Assembly: GCF_014647795.1 (NCBI RefSeq)
Contig: NZ_BMPW01000030.1
Span: forward strand, 1 to 64,000
Length of the DNA: 64,000 nt
From: Actinoplanes campanulatus
GTDB lineage: Bacteria > Actinomycetota > Actinomycetes > Mycobacteriales > Micromonosporaceae
Direction: 5' to 3'
Part shown: one piece after another, positions 16,893-25,771 of the stretch
Layout: each line of letters starts with the position of its first letter
Numbering within the stretch: the first letter of the stretch is position 1
Notes under the pieces: generated by a model
Told to the model about the DNA's origin: nothing
The model's input: only the letters and a program-made list of their open reading frames with translations
The model's database searches: none
Position numbers and translations under genes: made by a program

Positions 16893-17854
16893 CCGTACTG
16901 GCCGTCGCCCAACGCCGGGCCGGAACCGCCTTTCAACGGCAGGGCGCCCTCGCCGTGCTGGCCGTCGTGGTGCTGATCGCGTTCGGCGCGTTCCCCAACT
17001 TCCGCAGCCTCGACAACGCCGCCACCATCCTGGTCGCGGCCGTCCCGCCGATGCTGATCGCGCTCGGCATGACCTTCGTGATCATCACGGGTGGCATCGA
17101 CCTGTCGGTCGGGTCGCTCTACGTGCTCGGCGGGGTCCTCGCCGCCTGGGCCTCCCAGTACGGCCTTCTCGCCGCGATCGCCGTGCCGCTCGCCGTCTGC
17201 GGGGCGATCGGGCTGCTCAACGGGGTGCTGATCGCCTACACCGGGATGGCGCCGTTCATCGTCACGCTGGCCGCCCTGCTCGGCGCCCGCGGGCTCATGC
17301 GCGCGGTCAGTGACGAGGGCTCCACCACCTACATCGTCCAGAACGACGCCTTCCACGCCCTCGGCACCGGCTCGCTGCTCGGCATCGGCAACCAGGTGTG
17401 GCTGGTCGCGATCATCGTGCTGCTCGGCATGGTGGTGCTGTCCCGCACGCGATTCGGCAATGCCGTGTACGCGGTGGGCGGCAGCGAGGACGCCGCCGCG
17501 CTCATGGGCGTCGCGGTACGGCGTACCAGAATCGGGGTCTATGTCCTGTCGGGGTTGCTGGCCGGGCTGGCCGGAACCATCAACGCCGCCAAACTCGGGT
17601 CAGGGGTCACCGTCCTGGGAGCGGGCATGGAACTCGACGCCATCGCCGCCGTCGTGATCGGCGGGACGCTGCTCACCGGCGGCGCGGGCACCATCGCCGG
17701 AACCGTGGCCGGAGTGCTGCTGCTCGGCGTCATCCAGAACCTGATCAACCAGGTCGGGGACCTGAACAGCAACTGGCAGCAGGTGATCAGCGGCGCCTTC
17801 CTCGCGCTGGTCGTCGTCGCCCAGACCTATCTGGTACGCCTACGCCGCACGTAG
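16889..17854 (+). CDS. yjfF: Sugar ABC permease 2 (YjfF-like)
   Basis: 321-aa partner permease. GITGGIDLSVGS-type loop, a central AVSDEGS stretch, TRFGNAVYAVGGSEDAAALMG, and AGMELDAIAAVVIGGTLLTGG closely follow the E. coli YjfF layout. Two different CUT2 permeases plus one ATPase and one binding protein in this order is the galactofuranose transporter arrangement. Specificity for galactofuranose over arabinofuranose or other sugars is inference. Confidence 0.88.
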   Translation: MTVLAVAQRRAGTAFQRQGALAVLAVVVLIAFGAFPNFRSLDNAATILVAAVPPMLIALGMTFVIITGGIDLSVGSLYVLGGVLAAWASQYGLLAAIAVPLAVCGAIGLLNGVLIAYTGMAPFIVTLAALLGARGLMRAVSDEGSTTYIVQNDAFHALGTGSLLGIGNQVWLVAIIVLLGMVVLSRTRFGNAVYAVGGSEDAAALMGVAVRRTRIGVYVLSGLLAGLAGTINAAKLGSGVTVLGAGMELDAIAAVVIGGTLLTGGAGTIAGTVAGVLLLGVIQNLINQVGDLNSNWQQVISGAFLALVVVAQTYLVRLRRT

Positions 17855-17859
17855 CCGGG

Positions 17860-17865
17860 TAGGAT
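17860..17865 (+). promoter_or_regulatory. Candidate -10 before a leaderless mini-ORF
   Basis: TAGGAT lies 7 nt before the ATG at 17873, the spacing of leaderless starts elsewhere in the window within one base. Confidence 0.4.
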
Positions 17866-17872
17866 CCGCGCC

Positions 17873-17908
17873 ATGATCGACAGAATCGAGTTCTCTCCGC
17901 GCGGATGA
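17873..17908 (+). CDS. 11-codon upstream ORF or frameshifted N-terminus
   Basis: ATG at 17873 opens MIDRIEFSPRG and stops at TGA 17906-17908, which overlaps the ATG of the next gene (ATGA). Either a leaderless leader peptide couples translation to the downstream gene, or the true protein begins with MIDRIEFS and one base is missing from the sequence. A single inserted base before 17905 would fuse the two frames. I cannot decide between these. Confidence 0.35.
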   Translation: MIDRIEFSPRG

Positions 17909-18930
17909 GCGCCCGGAAAAGCGCGCCTCAAGGCGCCCGGCTCTCCCTTTTCGCCCACGCTCTCCGTCTCCACCAGCGGCATCCGGACGAGCCGTTGCCC
18001 CGGGACGGCGAGCCCTTCCCTGACGAGGCGGCCCATCAGGGCGGTCTGCCCGGGTCGCGAGGTCCCCGGCGAGACGGCGCCGAGGTCGCCGAAATCCTCG
18101 ACCGGTACTTCGGCGACCCCAGCGCTTCGCCCGCCGACCTGGCCGACGCGTTCCATGGTGTCCATGTCCCGATCCACCGGAACGACCACATCGCCGCCGC
18201 GGCGTTGCGGGCCAAACGCAAACGTGTCCGCCGCATCGGCCGCCGGCTGGTGCGGCACAGCACGGACCGCTGTTCCGCCACGGTGGGCCTCGCCCTGCTG
18301 GCCACCGACTGGCACGAGGACGACGTCCCGCTGATCCGGACCATCGGCCTGCTATCCAACCGGTTCGGGCCACTGGCCGCGGAGGCGCTGAGCCGCCGAC
18401 CCGGTGGTGTGGCGGCCCTGCTCTGGCTCGCTCAGCGGACCTCCGGTTGGGGCCGGGTCTACGTCATCGAGGCGCTCTGCCGCAGCGGTCCCTACGAGGC
18501 CCGGGATTGGCTGCTGCGGAACGCCTGCGACGGTGACTTCCTCAACGGCTACTTCGCCGGAAAGGTCGCCACCACCGCGCACCTGCACGAGGCGATCACC
18601 CGCGACGACGTTGACGACGAGCTCGTGGATCACACCGGGCGGCTGCTGCGAATCATGACCGAATGCGGCGGCATGGGCATGACGCTGCACCACTATCCAC
18701 CGGCCGACCAGGTCCTCAGCGCGCACGCGGCACACCTCGCCCGGAGACCACCCACCTTCTATCGGTACGTCAACGCCGCTGTCACCGGCACTGACCACTA
18801 CCTCGAGTTGCTGCGGCGACCGGACTGGGTGGCCGCCGCACGTGCCGGATTCGCCGACGATCCCGACTATCTGAAATGGTTCGCCGACACCGTGGCCGTG
18901 CGGTTGGGGCTGCCGGACTTCTCCGCATAG
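17905..18930 (+). CDS. Protein of unknown function, helical-repeat-like
   Basis: 341-aa soluble protein, not assigned to a family. The sequence is helical with Leu/Ala/Arg-rich stretches (STDRCSATVGLALLATDWHEDD, GRVYVIEALCRSGPYEARDWLL), resembling HEAT-like repeats. No signal peptide or membrane segment. Its start overlaps the stop of the mini-ORF at 17873, and its last 64 bases overlap the convergent YdbT-like gene, so the real N-terminus is uncertain. Confidence 0.7.
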   Translation: MSARKSAPQGARLSLFAHALRLHQRHPDEPLPRDGEPFPDEAAHQGGLPGSRGPRRDGAEVAEILDRYFGDPSASPADLADAFHGVHVPIHRNDHIAAAALRAKRKRVRRIGRRLVRHSTDRCSATVGLALLATDWHEDDVPLIRTIGLLSNRFGPLAAEALSRRPGGVAALLWLAQRTSGWGRVYVIEALCRSGPYEARDWLLRNACDGDFLNGYFAGKVATTAHLHEAITRDDVDDELVDHTGRLLRIMTECGGMGMTLHHYPPADQVLSAHAAHLARRPPTFYRYVNAAVTGTDHYLELLRRPDWVAAARAGFADDPDYLKWFADTVAVRLGLPDFSA

Positions 18931-20615
18931 TCATCGAGGACGAAGGCGGCGGCCAGGTCCGGCGTCGCCTTCGTGATGAACGTCAGGGCCTGCTCCTCGC
19001 TCATGTCCGGGGACTCGTAATGGCGGGCGCCCGCGGCCGTCGCGACACCGACGGTCATCCGGCCACCCCAGCGCTGGAAGATCGACTGCTGCACCGTCCA
19101 GCCGATCACCGCGCGCCGCTGCAACGCGACCGTCCGACGGTGGCCGATTCCATGGCGCACCACCAGATAATCGCCATCGACCGCGTGACCCAGCGAGCGA
19201 TAGGCCACCACGGCCAAGGGAAGCGTCACCGGGATCAGCGCCAGCGGCAGCAACCACCAGAGCCCGGGCAGCACCCCGGTCAGCGTGAACACCAGCATCA
19301 CCCCGGACACCAGCGCCGGACCGTAGAGCGCCATGCCGAGCCGCCGGGTCAGCGCCCCACGCGGATGCCGAGCCAGCGTGGCCTCCAGCGGGCGGGCCCC
19401 GTCCGGCAGGATCTCCGCCGCCAGGTCGTGGGCCTCGGCCAGTCGGATCCGCGGCAGGATGTCACCGCCGGTCGCCTCGCCGGCCGCGGCGCCCAGCCCG
19501 GACGACAGCGCCTTCATCCGGGCCAGCCGCAGCCAGCGCCACACCAGCGGCTCGGCCACGGCGATGCCGCGCATCCGGGAGTCGGTGCGCTGCACGGTCC
19601 GGGTGGTGAGCAGCCCGCGCCGGGTCACCAGCGCGGTGTCCGGGGCGGTTCCGGTGCGGACCAGCTGGAAATTGCCGTTCTCCAACAGGAACGCGACCGT
19701 CGTCGCGATGACCCCGAGCGGGTACGCGATGAGCAGCACCAGGGCGATGTTGGCCACCGGACCGCGACCGTCCCAGCCGATCAGGTCGCGGCCCAGTTCC
19801 GGCAGGTCGACGCCGAGCGCCCGCAGCGGCCAGTTCAGTGCGAACAGCGGCCCGGCGATCGCGAAGACGGCCCACACCGACACCACGTTCAGCGGGATCC
19901 ACGAGCGGCGGAACCGGGCGATGACGGTCTCCGCCGCCATCCGCGCGACGGGGACGGGGTCGGGGACGGGGTCGGCCGAGGCGGGATCGGGTGGCGCGAG
20001 GACGGCCGCGGAAGAGCCGGGCATCAGTTCGCGCTGGACCAGGGCGGCGTGCCGGTGGTCGAGGGCGTCCAGCTTGAACGACGACTCCGTCTCGCCCGAA
20101 CCGATGTGCACGGTGCGCAGCCCGAGCAGCCGTTGCAACAGCCGGGCCGAACTGTCCACGCTGCGGATCCGGTCCCGGGACACGGTGCGGTGCTTGCGCG
20201 ACAGCCAGCCGGTGCGCATCTCCACCCGCTCCGGCGTGATCCGGTAGCGGGTGGTCTGCCAGCGCCGCAGATCAAGCAGCGCGGTCAGCAGGCCACCACA
20301 GGCGCCGGCCACCAGCGCCCACACCGGCTCGTCGCTCACCACGATGCCCAGATAGCCGGTGGCCAACGAGATCACGACACGGACCAGATCGAGCCAGACG
20401 ACCCGTACGCTGAGCCGCCGCCAACCCTGGTCGTCGACGGGGACCGGGCCGGCCGGTTCGCCCGCGGGCTCGCTCAGGTCGTCGCCTCCGCTTCGCTCCG
20501 GGGCCGAGCTGGACGATGCGTTCGTGAGCTCGCTCATGTCGTCGCTCCCGCTTTGCTCCGGCGCCGCCACGACAGCGGGGGTCGAGCGGGAGGAATCGTG
20601 CGCCGGCCCGCTCAT
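18867..20615 (-). CDS. PH-domain membrane protein, YdbT-like (bPH_2/DUF304 repeats)
   Basis: 582-aa membrane protein. After a disordered 60-residue N-terminus come paired hydrophobic segments alternating with bacterial PH-like domains. The repeated pattern is RYRITPERVEMRTGWLSRKHRTVSR-type, seen again as RRGLLTTRTVQRTDSRM and RHGIGHRRTVALQRRAVI, so three such modules are present, as in Bacillus YdbT. The N-terminal tail has a duplicated motif (APEQSGSDDMSE, APERSGGDDLSE). YdbS/YdbT pairs are linked to cell-envelope stress and bacteriocin tolerance in Firmicutes; the role here is unproven. ATGA overlap with the upstream YdbS-like gene. Confidence 0.85.
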   Translation of the reverse strand: MSGPAHDSSRSTPAVVAAPEQSGSDDMSELTNASSSSAPERSGGDDLSEPAGEPAGPVPVDDQGWRRLSVRVVWLDLVRVVISLATGYLGIVVSDEPVWALVAGACGGLLTALLDLRRWQTTRYRITPERVEMRTGWLSRKHRTVSRDRIRSVDSSARLLQRLLGLRTVHIGSGETESSFKLDALDHRHAALVQRELMPGSSAAVLAPPDPASADPVPDPVPVARMAAETVIARFRRSWIPLNVVSVWAVFAIAGPLFALNWPLRALGVDLPELGRDLIGWDGRGPVANIALVLLIAYPLGVIATTVAFLLENGNFQLVRTGTAPDTALVTRRGLLTTRTVQRTDSRMRGIAVAEPLVWRWLRLARMKALSSGLGAAAGEATGGDILPRIRLAEAHDLAAEILPDGARPLEATLARHPRGALTRRLGMALYGPALVSGVMLVFTLTGVLPGLWWLLPLALIPVTLPLAVVAYRSLGHAVDGDYLVVRHGIGHRRTVALQRRAVIGWTVQQSIFQRWGGRMTVGVATAAGARHYESPDMSEEQALTFITKATPDLAAAFVLDDYAEKSGSPNRTATVSANHFR

Positions 20616-21106
20616 GTGGCGTCACCGGGGGTCGCGGCGGTCACCTCACGTAGCCGGTCGACGGTCTCCTCGGCGATCTTCGCGTCCACGCCCTCGATCG
20701 TGATCTTGCCCTCCGACGAGGCGGTGGTCACGGTGATCGAGGCGAGGCCCAGCCAGCGCTGCAACGGCCCGATCTCGGTGTCGATGCTCTGGATCCGGGA
20801 GATCGGCACCACCTTCCACTCCCTGGTCAGCCAGCCGGACAGCGCGTAGACGGCGTCCTCGGTGGCCTCCCAGCGATGCGTGCGGTAACGGGCGTACGGC
20901 ATCACGGTGATGTTCACCGCGTAGGTCACGGCGACGGCCAGGATCACCGGTCCCAGATACGGGCGGGCGCTCTCGGCGTACCCCCAGATGGCACCGAGCG
21001 TGCCCAGCACGCCGATGGACCAGAGGACGGCCTGGAGTGTCCGCCAGGTGATGAACCGGCGATCCAGCCGGTGCCGCGGCGGGCGCAGGGTGAGTGAGGC
21101 CTCCAT
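20612..21106 (-). CDS. PH-domain membrane protein, YdbS-like
   Basis: 164-aa protein with two adjacent membrane segments (FITWRTLQAVLWSIGVLGTL, YLGPVILAVAVTYAVNITV) followed by one bPH_2 domain: YRTHRWEATEDAVYALSGWL and REWKVVPISRIQSIDTEIGPLQR. It is the small partner of the YdbT-like protein and the first gene of the pair. A GTG at 21133 would add nine residues; the ATG at 21106 is preferred. Confidence 0.85.
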   Translation of the reverse strand: MEASLTLRPPRHRLDRRFITWRTLQAVLWSIGVLGTLGAIWGYAESARPYLGPVILAVAVTYAVNITVMPYARYRTHRWEATEDAVYALSGWLTREWKVVPISRIQSIDTEIGPLQRWLGLASITVTTASSEGKITIEGVDAKIAEETVDRLREVTAATPGDAT

Positions 21107-21293
21107 GCGCCCATGGTGACGGAGCCGGGCCACCCGGCCGCCTGGCCGCCGCGGTCACCAGGGCCACTCCGCGCGCGGGATCTCCGGATCCTCGCCCGGA
21201 TGGACGACGAACACCTCGTCGCCGCTGTCGTCGTACACCGGCTGCGGGCCGCCGATCGTGGCCGGCGCCTCGACCGCGGCGAGCGGCCGTGGC

Positions 21294-22487
21294 CTATCTC
21301 CGGGGGTGAGGGGTGATCCACCAGCGTACGGCCGGGGCCAGTGCGGCGGTGAGGGCCGCCGAGGCGGCCAGGCCGCCGCGGGCGCCGAGGAGGGCGATCA
21401 GGGGGCCGGCCAGGCCCAGACCGAGCGGGGCGGCCAGGGTGACGCCGGCCGCGTAGAAGGTCAGGACCGGCTGCTGCTCGTCGGCGTCCAGATGGTCCTG
21501 GAGGTAGGTGTAGGCGATCGCGGTGAACGGGCCGTAGATCACCCCGCCGATCGTGAAGGCGAGCGCCGCGACCGGAATCGAACCGGCGGCCGCCAGCGCC
21601 GCCACCGCGGCCGCCCAGCCGGCGATCACCGCGACGATGCTGGTACGGGGACGAAACCGCCGCAACTGGCTGGTCAGGGCGGCGCCGAGCAGGGCACCGG
21701 CACCGAAGCAGGTCCACAGGGTGCCCAGCGCGCCGGCGTCGGCGGCGAGATCCCCGGTGACCAGCAGTGGAAGCGCCACCTCGACCGGGCCGTAGCAGAG
21801 ATTGAAGAGGAAGACGACCACCAGCAGCCGAGCCGCCACCCGGTGCCGGCGGATGATCTCCCAGCCGGAGCGGGCCTTCCCGGTACGGCCGTCGAACGGT
21901 GTCGTGGTCGTCGTGGCGGCCGCTATCGGCAGCGTGGCGTAGCAGACGGCGGCCACCGCGAGTGCCGCTGCCGGGCCGGTGACCGCCGAGATCAGGCCAC
22001 CCAGGGCGGGGCCGGCGACGTACAGCGCCAGGCTGTCGGAGATGCCGAGCAGGCCGTTCACCGGAAGCCGGGCCTGCTCGCCGGCCATGCCGGTGGCCAG
22101 CAGGCGGCGGCCGCTGCTGGACAGCAGCCGCAGCGCGCAGCCCACGAACAGGCCGCCGATCAGCAGGCCCAGGGTCAGCCGTCCGATGTGGGCCAGCAGC
22201 CAGGCCGCCCCGAACGTGGCCGCGCGCAGGAGCCCGTCCAGGGCCACGACCAGGCGCGAGTCGAACCGGCGTCGGCCCGCTCCGAAGAAGACGGTGACCG
22301 CGATCGGCAGCAGGAACGGCGCGGCCAGCACCGCGGAGACCGCGGTGGCCGGATCGACGGCACCCCTGACCTGGAGCGCCAGCAGTGGCAGGGCGACGAA
22401 GCCGACCCCGTCACCGAGTTTCGCGACGGCGTCGCCGCCGATCAGAGTCGCGAGGCGCCGGTCCCGTAGCACCGTCGAGTAGGTCAC
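21294..22487 (-). CDS. MFS transporter
   Basis: 397-aa membrane carrier with about 12 hydrophobic helices. The first half starts LIGGDAVAKLGDGVGFVALPLLAL, typical of the macrolide-efflux/MefA-like or BCD-like MFS exporters. I use the GTG at 22487, close before the first helix; longer versions starting at 22610 would add a charged tail of low coding character. Substrate unknown. Divergent from the M20 hydrolase gene. Confidence 0.82.
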   Translation of the reverse strand: MTYSTVLRDRRLATLIGGDAVAKLGDGVGFVALPLLALQVRGAVDPATAVSAVLAAPFLLPIAVTVFFGAGRRRFDSRLVVALDGLLRAATFGAAWLLAHIGRLTLGLLIGGLFVGCALRLLSSSGRRLLATGMAGEQARLPVNGLLGISDSLALYVAGPALGGLISAVTGPAAALAVAAVCYATLPIAAATTTTTPFDGRTGKARSGWEIIRRHRVAARLLVVVFLFNLCYGPVEVALPLLVTGDLAADAGALGTLWTCFGAGALLGAALTSQLRRFRPRTSIVAVIAGWAAAVAALAAAGSIPVAALAFTIGGVIYGPFTAIAYTYLQDHLDADEQQPVLTFYAAGVTLAAPLGLGLAGPLIALLGARGGLAASAALTAALAPAVRWWITPHPRR

Positions 22488-22634
22488 CGGCTGATTCTCG
22501 CCGGTTCTCGCATTCGCCACGGGTGAGGACCGCTGGGTGGGGTTAGCACCACCATCGACCGGGAGCCTGCCCCATCGTGCCGGGGTGCGGATCGCGAAAG
22601 GCTGAACCACGTCGAACCAGGCGGGGGAGGAACA

Positions 22635-23897
22635 ATGCGAACCTCAGAGGGTCCGGTGATCAATCGGCGGGCCGTTCTCGGTGGGGCGCTCGCGGCGGCG
22701 GCCGGGGCGTGGCTGACGTCGACCGAGGCGGCCTCGGCGACCGACCGGGTGGCCCTGGCCGTGGAGGCGGAGGCCGCCCGGATCGACGGCGCGCTGCTCG
22801 ACCTGCGGCGCGATCTGTACAACCATCCGGAAACGGCCGGCCAGGAGGAGCGGACCGCCGGGGCGGTCGCGGCGCGGCTGCGGGCGGCCGGGCTCGACGT
22901 CACGACCGGTGTCGGCGGGCACGGTGTCGTCGGCGTCCTGACCGGGGCCCGGCCGGGGCGGACGGTCGCCTACCGGGCGGACATGGATGCGGTCGGCCCC
23001 CAGGACCAGATCGGCGGCGGCCCCGGCCCGGCCCATCTGTGCGGCCACGACATCCACACCACGGTCGGGGTGGGCATCGCCGAGGTGCTGGCCCGGCTGC
23101 GGGAGCGGGTCGCCGGCCGGGTGGTGTTCCTGTTCCAGCCGGCCGAGGAGAGCCTGTCCGGCGCCGCCGCGATGATCGCCGACGGCGTCCTCACGGCGAC
23201 CCGCCCCAGCGAGATCCACGCGCTGCACTGCGGGCCGTTCCCGGTTGGCCGGTTCGCGACGATCGCCGGTTTCGGGATGCCCGGCCAGGACCGCGGCCTG
23301 ATCACCCTCACCGGCGACGATGCCGCGGCGCGCGCTCAGCGTTTGGCCACGAGCATCAACAGCATCGGTACGGTGCAGCGCCCGTCCACCCCCGCCGACC
23401 TGGAGCAGTTGGTGGCCTACCTGCAGACCCCGGGCGGCCCGCTGGCCCGGTTCGTCTTCGTCCAGGCCCGGGCCGCCGGCGCGACCGTCCAGGTGGCGTC
23501 CCGGTGCTGGCCGGAGCACCGCTACCCGGAGGTGCGTGCCGAGATCCGGCGCCGCGTCCGGGCGGAGGGGCCGGCCACCGTGGACTTCCCGGCGGACCCG
23601 TTCCCGGCGATGGTCACCCCGCAGCGTGAGGGGCAGGCCCTGGAGCGGCATCTTCGGCGCTCGCTGGGCACCGAGCGGGTGATGCCGCTGCACGCCGCGA
23701 TCCCGTTCAGCGGCGAGGACTACGCCCTGTTCCTGGACCATCTTCCGGGCACCTACACGTTCCTCGGCGTCCGGGCCCCGAACACCGGTGTCGAGACCAG
23801 TTACCCCCACTTCGCCACCTTCCAGCCGGACGAGAGCGCGATCGGCCACGGCGTCCGGGCCATGTCCGGCTGGCTCCTGTCCCGCACCCGCCCCTGA
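22635..23897 (+). CDS. Tat-exported M20-family amidohydrolase
   Basis: 420-aa metallo-hydrolase. A twin-arginine signal (INRRAVLGGALAAAAGAWL) directs folded export. The di-metal site is complete: RADMDA, CGHDIHTT, the catalytic Glu in QPAEES, HC in ALHCGPFP, and the C-terminal HFATFQPDES. The lid/dimerisation part is short and lacks the usual GHGAHP-like segment, so the substrate pocket may differ from typical hippurate or indole-acetyl hydrolases. GGGGGAGG lies 5-7 nt before the ATG. Confidence 0.88.
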   Translation: MRTSEGPVINRRAVLGGALAAAAGAWLTSTEAASATDRVALAVEAEAARIDGALLDLRRDLYNHPETAGQEERTAGAVAARLRAAGLDVTTGVGGHGVVGVLTGARPGRTVAYRADMDAVGPQDQIGGGPGPAHLCGHDIHTTVGVGIAEVLARLRERVAGRVVFLFQPAEESLSGAAAMIADGVLTATRPSEIHALHCGPFPVGRFATIAGFGMPGQDRGLITLTGDDAAARAQRLATSINSIGTVQRPSTPADLEQLVAYLQTPGGPLARFVFVQARAAGATVQVASRCWPEHRYPEVRAEIRRRVRAEGPATVDFPADPFPAMVTPQREGQALERHLRRSLGTERVMPLHAAIPFSGEDYALFLDHLPGTYTFLGVRAPNTGVETSYPHFATFQPDESAIGHGVRAMSGWLLSRTRP

Positions 23898-24120
23898 CAC
23901 CCCCGTGGCGCAGCCCATCGGTTGCCCGGGGCGGGCGGGCGCGGCTCGGCAAGGGTGGGTGGGCGCACACGGTCGCAGGGTCGTGGTCGCCTACGTGGCA
24001 TATAGCCGCGGTGGCGGCGCACGCGACGGCTTCCGTGTGCGGCCACTCCGGCTTCGGCCGCCCGAACGTGTGCGCCCGCCCGGCTGGCGAGGCCGGTTGG
24101 GTGCGGGTGCCGATGGACGG
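23898..24120. repeat. Intergenic region with GCACAC-type inverted repeats
   Basis: Convergent intergenic region. GGGCGCACAC (23961-23970) is matched in inverse by GTGTGCGCCC (24068-24077), with further related words between them (GCGCACGCGACGG at 24017, CCGTGTGC near 24033). It resembles the 51-bp repeats at 12.9 kb and 53.3 kb but is more diverged. It may act as a terminator for both flanking genes. No gene seen. Confidence 0.5.
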
Positions 24121-24873
24121 TCAAGGGCGGAAGCTGGCGCGGTATTCGGTGGGGCTTCGGGTGGTGAGCTGGCGGAAGGCGGCGTTGAAGGCGGACAGGG
24201 AGGTGTAGCCGACGGCGTAGGCGATCTTCGTGACCGGGGTGTCGCCGGCGGCCAGTTCCTCGATGGCGCGCAGGATCCGCATCCGGCGCAGGGTGGCACG
24301 CCAGGTCATGTCGCACTCGTCCTCGAAGCGGCGGGCCAGCGAGCGCGGCGCCAGCCCGACCTCGGCGGCCAGTTCCTCGAAGGTGAGCTGTTCGGCGAGG
24401 CGCTGTTCGGTGAGGTGCAGAGCGCGGCGCAGTTCGGGGGAGCGGCCGGTGGGCACGACCACGGGGCTGGGCTGTTCGGCGAGCTTCCAGGTGACGGCGG
24501 CCAGTGCGTCGAGGACGCTTTCGGCGTACCGGGACGGGGGTTGATCCTCGGTGGCGCAGAGGCCGCACTCGGCGACCAGCGCGCGGGCCAGCGGGGTCAG
24601 GTCGAAGACCGTCAACGGCGCCGGAGGCGGCGGGACGAAGTTGGTGTCGAACAGGACGGAGGAGGTGGTGACCGGTTGCGGAATGCTGATCCGAATCGGA
24701 CGGCCGGCCGTGATGAGGGCGGCGCGGGCCGGTGGCAGCAGCCAGGTGGCGCCCTCCGCCTCGAGACGGAGGGCGCCGGTCGAGGCGCACAGCAGATAGT
24801 GCCGGTCGACCTGGAAGTCGTTCGCCGGGGTGGCGGGAAACGACCGGACGAAGCTGTACGCCGGGCGGTGCAT
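24121..24873 (-). CDS. AraC-family transcriptional regulator
   Basis: 250-aa regulator. The N-terminal half is a cupin-like sensing domain (SFVRSFPATPANDFQVDRHYLL). The C-terminal 100 residues hold two helix-turn-helices: LTFEELAAEVGLAPRSLARRF and VTKIAYAVGYTSLSAFNAAFRQLT, ending TPTEYR-like SPTEYRASF. ATG at 24873 starts 2 nt after the stop of the ABM-like gene, so they form one unit. Likely regulates its own neighbours; ligand unknown. Confidence 0.9.
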   Translation of the reverse strand: MHRPAYSFVRSFPATPANDFQVDRHYLLCASTGALRLEAEGATWLLPPARAALITAGRPIRISIPQPVTTSSVLFDTNFVPPPPAPLTVFDLTPLARALVAECGLCATEDQPPSRYAESVLDALAAVTWKLAEQPSPVVVPTGRSPELRRALHLTEQRLAEQLTFEELAAEVGLAPRSLARRFEDECDMTWRATLRRMRILRAIEELAAGDTPVTKIAYAVGYTSLSAFNAAFRQLTTRSPTEYRASFRP

Positions 24874-24875
24874 GA

Positions 24876-25178
24876 TCAGGCGACGGTTTCCAGGAGGTCG
24901 GCGCGGAACCGGCGGCTCACCGGGGTTCCGGTCATGAGTGGGCGGATCACCCGGCCGGAGCGGGCGAACGAGGGCGAGCGCTGATAGTCGGCGAAGGACT
25001 GCTCGTCGGTCCATTCGTGGACCAGGGTGACGGCGGTGTCGTCGTGCCGGGACGCGTAGACCCGGTAGGCGAGATTGCCGGGCCGCGCCCGGGTCTCGTC
25101 GTGTTCGCTGTCGAGCTGGGCGAGGGCCGCGGCCCGGTCGGCGGCGGCGGTGGTGAAATCGACGATGACGATGAACAT
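24876..25178 (-). CDS. ABM-like antibiotic-biosynthesis-monooxygenase-fold protein
   Basis: 100-aa single-domain protein: MFIVIVDFTTAAADRAAALA, then LAYRVYASRHDDTAVTLVHEWTDEQSFADYQRSP, the standard ABM strand-helix order. Probably a small cofactor-independent oxygenase or stress-linked ligand binder. GGGAGGA precedes the ATG. It precedes the AraC gene in the same transcript. Confidence 0.82.
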   Translation of the reverse strand: MFIVIVDFTTAAADRAAALAQLDSEHDETRARPGNLAYRVYASRHDDTAVTLVHEWTDEQSFADYQRSPSFARSGRVIRPLMTGTPVSRRFRADLLETVA

Positions 25179-25231
25179 GAGTGAATCCTCCCGGCGGGAG
25201 CGGGGTGCCGGCTCCCGCCGGCCGGACGTGT

Positions 25232-25771
25232 TCACGCTTCCATCGGACACGGGCCGGTGAGGGTCTGGAAGTCCGGCTGCCGGCCGGTGAGCACGGGCCG
25301 GGTGCGTTCGACCAGTTCCGCCGGTGGATCGCCGCCGTCGCGGAGCGCGTCGGCGTACGCCTTCGTCTCGCTCAGGGTGAGCCGTGGCGCGATCGCGCGC
25401 AGATGTCGCAGGACGGCCATCGTGCCCTCGTCGCGCAGCAGTTCGCGGGCGGCGGCGAGCACCGGATCCGGCTTCGGCTCGCCGCGGATGCGTTCCCGGT
25501 AGAGCTGGAGCCACTCGTCGCGACAGTAGACGGTGACCGGGATGTGGTGGATGCTGCCGTCCAGGCCGTCGACCAGGTACGGGCCCTGCCCGATCAGCCT
25601 GTCCCGTGGATCGCGGCTGCGGGCGTAGACGGCGGACTGCCAGACCAGGAGCCAGCCGAACTCGTGTTCCTCGACGTGGACGATGGCGAGTTCCGGCAGG
25701 TGAGGCTGGGCTCGCCGCTCCTCGGCGAGCTGTGCCTCGACGAGGGCGATGGCGCGATCGCGGTCGATCAT
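25232..25771 (-). CDS. YrhB/Imm35-like domain protein
   Basis: 179-aa soluble protein. The first 100 residues match the YrhB pattern: VEEHEFGWLLVWQSAVYA, then GQGPYLVDGLDGSIHHIP. The rest is a helical tail. In other bacteria this fold occurs as a putative immunity or chaperone-like protein; here no toxin gene is adjacent, so that role is not supported. Start overlaps the stop of the sigma-factor gene by 4 bases (ATGA), making it part of that operon. Confidence 0.7.
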   Translation of the reverse strand: MIDRDRAIALVEAQLAEERRAQPHLPELAIVHVEEHEFGWLLVWQSAVYARSRDPRDRLIGQGPYLVDGLDGSIHHIPVTVYCRDEWLQLYRERIRGEPKPDPVLAAARELLRDEGTMAVLRHLRAIAPRLTLSETKAYADALRDGGDPPAELVERTRPVLTGRQPDFQTLTGPCPMEA

